In this document: positions 58,515 to 61,290 of the stretch, in pieces
How the letters are laid out: the number at the start of each line of letters is the position of its first letter
Position numbering within the stretch: the stretch's first letter is position 1
Assembly (NCBI GenBank): GCA_016775335.1
Contig: JAEUGJ010000009.1
Coordinates: forward strand, 1-61,290
DNA length: 61,290 bases
From: Mogibacterium sp.
GTDB taxonomy: Bacteria; Bacillota; Clostridia; Peptostreptococcales; Anaerovoracaceae
Direction of reading: 5' to 3'
Position numbers and translations under genes: made by a program
The notes under the pieces: generated by a model
What the model was told of the DNA's origin: nothing
Database searches by the model: none
What the model saw: the letters and a program-made list of their open reading frames with translations, nothing else

Positions 58515-59586
58515 CTTCGAATTCTTTCATGTATGCAATCAGTGCATCCACGCCTTCTTCCGGCATCGCATTATAGATGCTGGCTCTCATGCCACCGGTT
58601 GTTCTGTGTCCGGCCAGGTTGAGCATACCACGCTCTCTTGCGCCGGCGATGAACTTCTTGTCCAGTTCCGGATTTCCGGTTACGAAGGTAACGTTCATCA
58701 GGGAACGGTCTTCCTTTGCAACGGTCGGTGTGAACATTTCGCTGTGATCCAGGTAATCATACAGCTTGCCGGCCTTGCGAACGTCTCTCTCATGCATTTC
58801 CTTAACACCGCCGATGCGCTTCAGATACTTGAATACTTCGCCGGCCATGTAGATTGGATAGCAAGGAGGGGTGTTGTACATGGAACCCTTCTTTGCATGA
58901 GTTGCATAGTCCAGGTAAATCGGAGTGTTCTCCGGTGCGTGTCCTACCAAATCCTTCCGAACGATAACGATTGTTACACCTGCCGGAGCAACGTTCTTCT
59001 GTGCGCCTGCATAAATCAGACCGAACTTGGTAACGTCGATTTCTTCGGACAGAATGCAGGAAGACATATCTGCTACCAGCAGGTGATCTCCTACATCCGG
59101 AACTTCGTTGCAGTGTGTTCCGTAAATGGTGTTGTTGTAGCATACGTATACGTAGTCTACATCCTCACGGATATCTTCCTTGTTGAACTTCGGAATATAA
59201 GAGAAGTTCTTGTCTGCAGAACTTGCCAGTGCGCGAATATCACCGAACTTCTGAGCTTCTTCATATGCTTTCTTCGCCCAGTTACCGGTAATGAGATAGT
59301 CTGCCTTCTTGGAATTGGTCAGCAGGTTGATCGGAACCATGGAGAACTGCAGTGTACCGCCTCCCTGCAGGAACAGTACATAGTAGTCATCCGGAATGTT
59401 CATCAGATCTCTCAGATTCTGCTCCGCATCATCGATGATCTTCTGGAATTCCGCAGATCTGTGGCTCATCTCCATTACGGATTCGCCGGTTCCTTCATAA
59501 TCCAACATCTCAGCAGCTGCCTTCTTCAGGACTTCTTCCGGAAGAGTAGACGGACCTGCAGAGAAATTAATTGCACGATAGCCCAT
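58501..59586 (-). CDS. serC: Phosphoserine aminotransferase
   Basis: The product has 361 residues. PLP enzyme: AINFSAGPSTLPEEVLKKAA, MSHRSAEFQKIIDDAEQNL, LQGGGTLQFSMVPINLL, the PLP Lys in IYAGAQKNVAPAGVTIV, and GHRTTGGMRASIYNAM. GGAGG precedes the ATG at 59586. It converts 3-phosphohydroxypyruvate, the SerA product, to phosphoserine. It is transcribed divergently from serA. Confidence 0.97.
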   Translation of the reverse strand: MGYRAINFSAGPSTLPEEVLKKAAAEMLDYEGTGESVMEMSHRSAEFQKIIDDAEQNLRDLMNIPDDYYVLFLQGGGTLQFSMVPINLLTNSKKADYLITGNWAKKAYEEAQKFGDIRALASSADKNFSYIPKFNKEDIREDVDYVYVCYNNTIYGTHCNEVPDVGDHLLVADMSSCILSEEIDVTKFGLIYAGAQKNVAPAGVTIVIVRKDLVGHAPENTPIYLDYATHAKKGSMYNTPPCYPIYMAGEVFKYLKRIGGVKEMHERDVRKAGKLYDYLDHSEMFTPTVAKEDRSLMNVTFVTGNPELDKKFIAGARERGMLNLAGHRTTGGMRASIYNAMPEEGVDALIAYMKEFEDENK

Positions 59587-59629
59587 TGGTATTACCTCCA
59601 TTTGATTAAATATAGATTCATGTATAAGA

Positions 59630-59658
59630 ATTATACCTCTTTCACAATTGAAAGTAAA
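59630..59658 (-). promoter_or_regulatory. Promoter of serC
   Basis: Minus strand: -35 TTTACT (59653-59658), 17-bp spacer, -10 TATAAT (59630-59635). Its -35 touches the serA -35. Confidence 0.75.
59639..59654. promoter_or_regulatory. Inverted repeat between the serC and serA promoters (candidate operator)
   Basis: CTTTCA-CAAT-TGAAAG is a perfect 6-bp inverted repeat. It covers the serC spacer and the serA -35, so one bound protein would affect both promoters. Confidence 0.5.
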
Positions 59659-59676
59659 GTTCAATAATGATATACT
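59648..59676 (+). promoter_or_regulatory. Promoter of serA
   Basis: Plus strand: -35 TTGAAA (59648-59653), 17-bp spacer, -10 TATACT (59671-59676). Confidence 0.75.
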
Positions 59677-59749
59677 AGCATGTAATGAGAGAGTTTTCTC
59701 ATTAAATATCATAGAACACAATAATGGTTGTATCACAGGAGGTAACACA

Positions 59750-60892
59750 ATGGCGAAGTACTCAATTGGTACTCTGAACAACATCTCTAAGGTAGGTCTG
59801 GATCGTCTTACCGACCAGTACGCACTCACCGAAGACATCAACGAAGCAAACGGAATTGTAGTCCGCAGCTACAAGATGCACGAAATGGATTTCTCCGACA
59901 ATCTGCTGGCAATCGGTCGTGCCGGCGCCGGCGTTAACAACATTCCGCTGGATCGCTGCGCAGATGAAGGCATCGTTGTATTCAACACACCGGGTGCAAA
60001 TGCCAACGCAGTTAAAGAGCTGGTAATCGCCGGCCTGATCATGGGTTCCAGAAACATGTACGAAGGAATCAGCTGGGCAAACACCCTGGAAGGTGATGTT
60101 TCCGGCCAGGTTGAGAAGGGCAAAAAGCAGTTCGCCGGAACCGAAATCGAAGGCAAGACCCTGGGCATCATCGGTCTGGGCGCCATCGGCGCAAAGGTTG
60201 CCAACGCAGCACACGCACTGGGCATGAACATTGTCGGCAACTCCGTAGTCGTTCACCCATTCCTGACCGCACCATGCGAAATGTATGATGACGTTGCAGA
60301 AATGGTAAAAGTATGTGACTACGTTTCCATCCACGTTCCGTCCCTGCCGGCAACAAAGGGAATGATCAACAAGGATCTGATTGCCAACATGAAGGACGGT
60401 GCTATCGTTCTGAACTACGCAAGACCGGACCTGGTTGTAGAAGAAGACATCATTGCCGCTCTGGAATCCGGCAAGCTGAGAAAGTACATGACCGACCTGG
60501 CAGACGAGAACCTGATTAACAAGCCGGGCATCGTATCCACTCCGCACCTGGGCGCATCCACCAAGGAAGCAGAAGACAACTGCGCATCTATGGCTGTAGA
60601 TGAACTGATGGATTACATCGAAAACGGCAACATCAGAAACTCCGTAAACTTCCCGCCGGTATCCCTGGATGCAGAAGCCGGAACCACTCGCGTTGGTATC
60701 CTGTACAAGGGTGAAGTTGACGTAACCGCACTGCTGAACGACGCAGTTGGCGCAGACAAGGTCGTTAAGGTTGAAATCGGTAAGAGCCGCACCGAATACG
60801 GATACGCTCTGGCACTGGTTAAGGAAGACGCTTGCAAGGACTGCCTGGCAGGCATCAAGGCAGATGGCGTAATCAAGGTTCGCGTTCTGTAA
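59750..60892 (+). CDS. serA: D-3-phosphoglycerate dehydrogenase
   Basis: The product has 380 residues. 2-hydroxyacid dehydrogenase motifs: RAGAGVNNIPLDRC, the Rossmann GLGAIG, the catalytic Arg in LNYARPDLVV, and the catalytic His in STPHLGAST. After the second beta strand the usual GYDP (Asp binds the NAD ribose) reads GNSVVVHPF: the Asp is His and the loop is longer, so cofactor preference may differ. The C-terminal ~70 residues form a short ACT-like region. The ATG at 59750 has AGGAGG seven bases upstream. First step of serine synthesis, with serC divergent. Confidence 0.93.
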   Translation: MAKYSIGTLNNISKVGLDRLTDQYALTEDINEANGIVVRSYKMHEMDFSDNLLAIGRAGAGVNNIPLDRCADEGIVVFNTPGANANAVKELVIAGLIMGSRNMYEGISWANTLEGDVSGQVEKGKKQFAGTEIEGKTLGIIGLGAIGAKVANAAHALGMNIVGNSVVVHPFLTAPCEMYDDVAEMVKVCDYVSIHVPSLPATKGMINKDLIANMKDGAIVLNYARPDLVVEEDIIAALESGKLRKYMTDLADENLINKPGIVSTPHLGASTKEAEDNCASMAVDELMDYIENGNIRNSVNFPPVSLDAEAGTTRVGILYKGEVDVTALLNDAVGADKVVKVEIGKSRTEYGYALALVKEDACKDCLAGIKADGVIKVRVL

Positions 60893-60923
60893 TTAATCGC
60901 TTTAATAATTTGAGTCAAGGAAA

Positions 60924-60956
60924 AGGCTGTTCCGAATTTGCGGAGCAGCCTTTTTT
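60924..60956 (+). terminator. Terminator of serA
   Basis: Stem AGGCTGTTCCG / CGGAGCAGCCT (one G-U), followed by TTTTTT. Confidence 0.88.
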
Positions 60957-60968
60957 CGTAGACGGGTG

Positions 60969-61290
60969 GCTCGGTTCGCGCTCGACTCCCCGCAAACCCT
61001 TTGTTTTCGGTTTCCAAGCGCGAACCTTAGGCCGGGAAATCCAATATAGGAAGACCGGCAGGCCGCTCGGTTCGCGCTCAATTCCCCGCAACCCCTTTGT
61101 TTTCGGTTTCCGGGCGCGAACTTCAGGCCAGGAAATCCAATAAAGGAAGACCGGCGGGCTGCTCGGTTCGCGCTCGATTCCCCGTAAACCCTTTGTTTTC
61201 GGTTTCCGGGCGCGAACTTCAGGCCGGGAAATCAAAATAAAGGAAGACCGGCGGGCCGCTCGGTTCGCGCTCGACTCCCCGCTAACCCAA
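60969..61290. repeat. 96-bp tandem direct repeats continuing off the right end
   Basis: Units begin at 60969, 61065, 61161 and 61258 (periods 96, 96, 97), each starting GCTCGGTTCGCGCTC. Copies are nearly identical. Every unit contains the inverted repeat GTTCGCGC / GCGCGAAC about 35 bp apart, with an inner AAACC/GGTTT, so each can fold into a long hairpin. The sequence is more GC-rich than its surroundings and has no gene I can support. At least three full copies are present; the array end is outside the window. Confidence 0.9.

Noticed and set aside
60915..61235. A 106-codon minus-strand frame with 32-residue repeats inside the tandem array
   Set aside because: The 96-bp period keeps the frame open by itself. 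It has no ribosome site, runs through the serA terminator, and the 97-bp last period would shift the frame. Most likely non-coding.
60969..61290. CRISPR array
   Set aside because: The whole 96-bp unit is conserved, with no variable spacers, and no cas genes are in the window.

Overview
The window looks like a chromosomal segment of a Gram-positive anaerobe of the class Clostridia. The evidence is the set of Firmicutes gene neighbourhoods (tig-clpP-clpX-lon-engB; a reduced spoVG/murC/glmU-type/prs/pth/mfd/rqcP string; nudix-xerD; rplS-rbgA-rnhB), AGGAGG-type ribosome sites, a THF riboswitch ahead of folT, a RelQ-type alarmone synthetase and a DUF1292 protein. A family such as Anaerovoracaceae (Family XIII) is a guess only. 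Nearly all genes lie on the minus strand. I see no prophage, insertion sequence or CRISPR array. The exceptions to a core-genome picture are an AT-rich pocket near 31.4-32.0 kb and a GC-rich tandem repeat running off the right end.

Layout. 1-0.7 kb: leader and tandem promoters of an rRNA operon reading off the left edge, then a LytTR regulator. 0.8-1.6 kb: THF riboswitch plus folate transporter subunit folT. 1.6-10.2 kb (minus): murC, a standalone GlmU acetyltransferase half, prs, pth, mfd, an amidohydrolase and rqcP; spoVG diverges from murC. 10.8-17.8 kb: M29 aminopeptidase, DUF975 membrane protein, L,D-transpeptidase, two sensor-kinase-like proteins (one lacking the phospho-acceptor His) and a LuxR-type response regulator. 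18-20 kb: lgt, ychF. 20.1-20.7 kb: six tRNA genes. 20.8-24.2 kb: YprB-like nuclease, YitT protein, orphan DNA methyltransferase. 24.2-28.9 kb: aroF-aroB-aroA-pheA preceded by a Phe-rich leader peptide and terminator that form what looks like a complete translation-coupled attenuator.

28.9-41.7 kb: hslO; a divergent murE-like ligase; a small AT-rich pocket; a P-loop protein; then a one-carbon/folate transcription unit folD-relQ-valS-folC-glyA; then rbgA and a fused RNase HII/RNase HI protein. 41.8-43.9 kb: rplS, a Xer recombinase without most catalytic residues, a Nudix hydrolase. 44-53.7 kb: a long protein-quality unit (CYTH protein, tig, clpP, clpX, lon, engB, hpt, a beta-CASP nuclease and a small DNA-binding-like protein). 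53.7-60.9 kb: murI, tRNA-Leu, DUF1292, uvrC, a DD-carboxypeptidase homologue with a destroyed active site, and divergent serC/serA sharing a promoter region. 60.97 kb to the end: 96-bp tandem repeats.

The strongest candidates for new biology are (i) the phenylalanine leader-peptide attenuator in a Firmicute, (ii) the RNase HII-RNase HI fusion with both active sites intact, and (iii) a series of enzyme homologues that kept their fold and location but lost catalytic residues (DD-carboxypeptidase, Xer recombinase, FolD, sensor kinase). All assignments come from reading the sequence; no database search was run.
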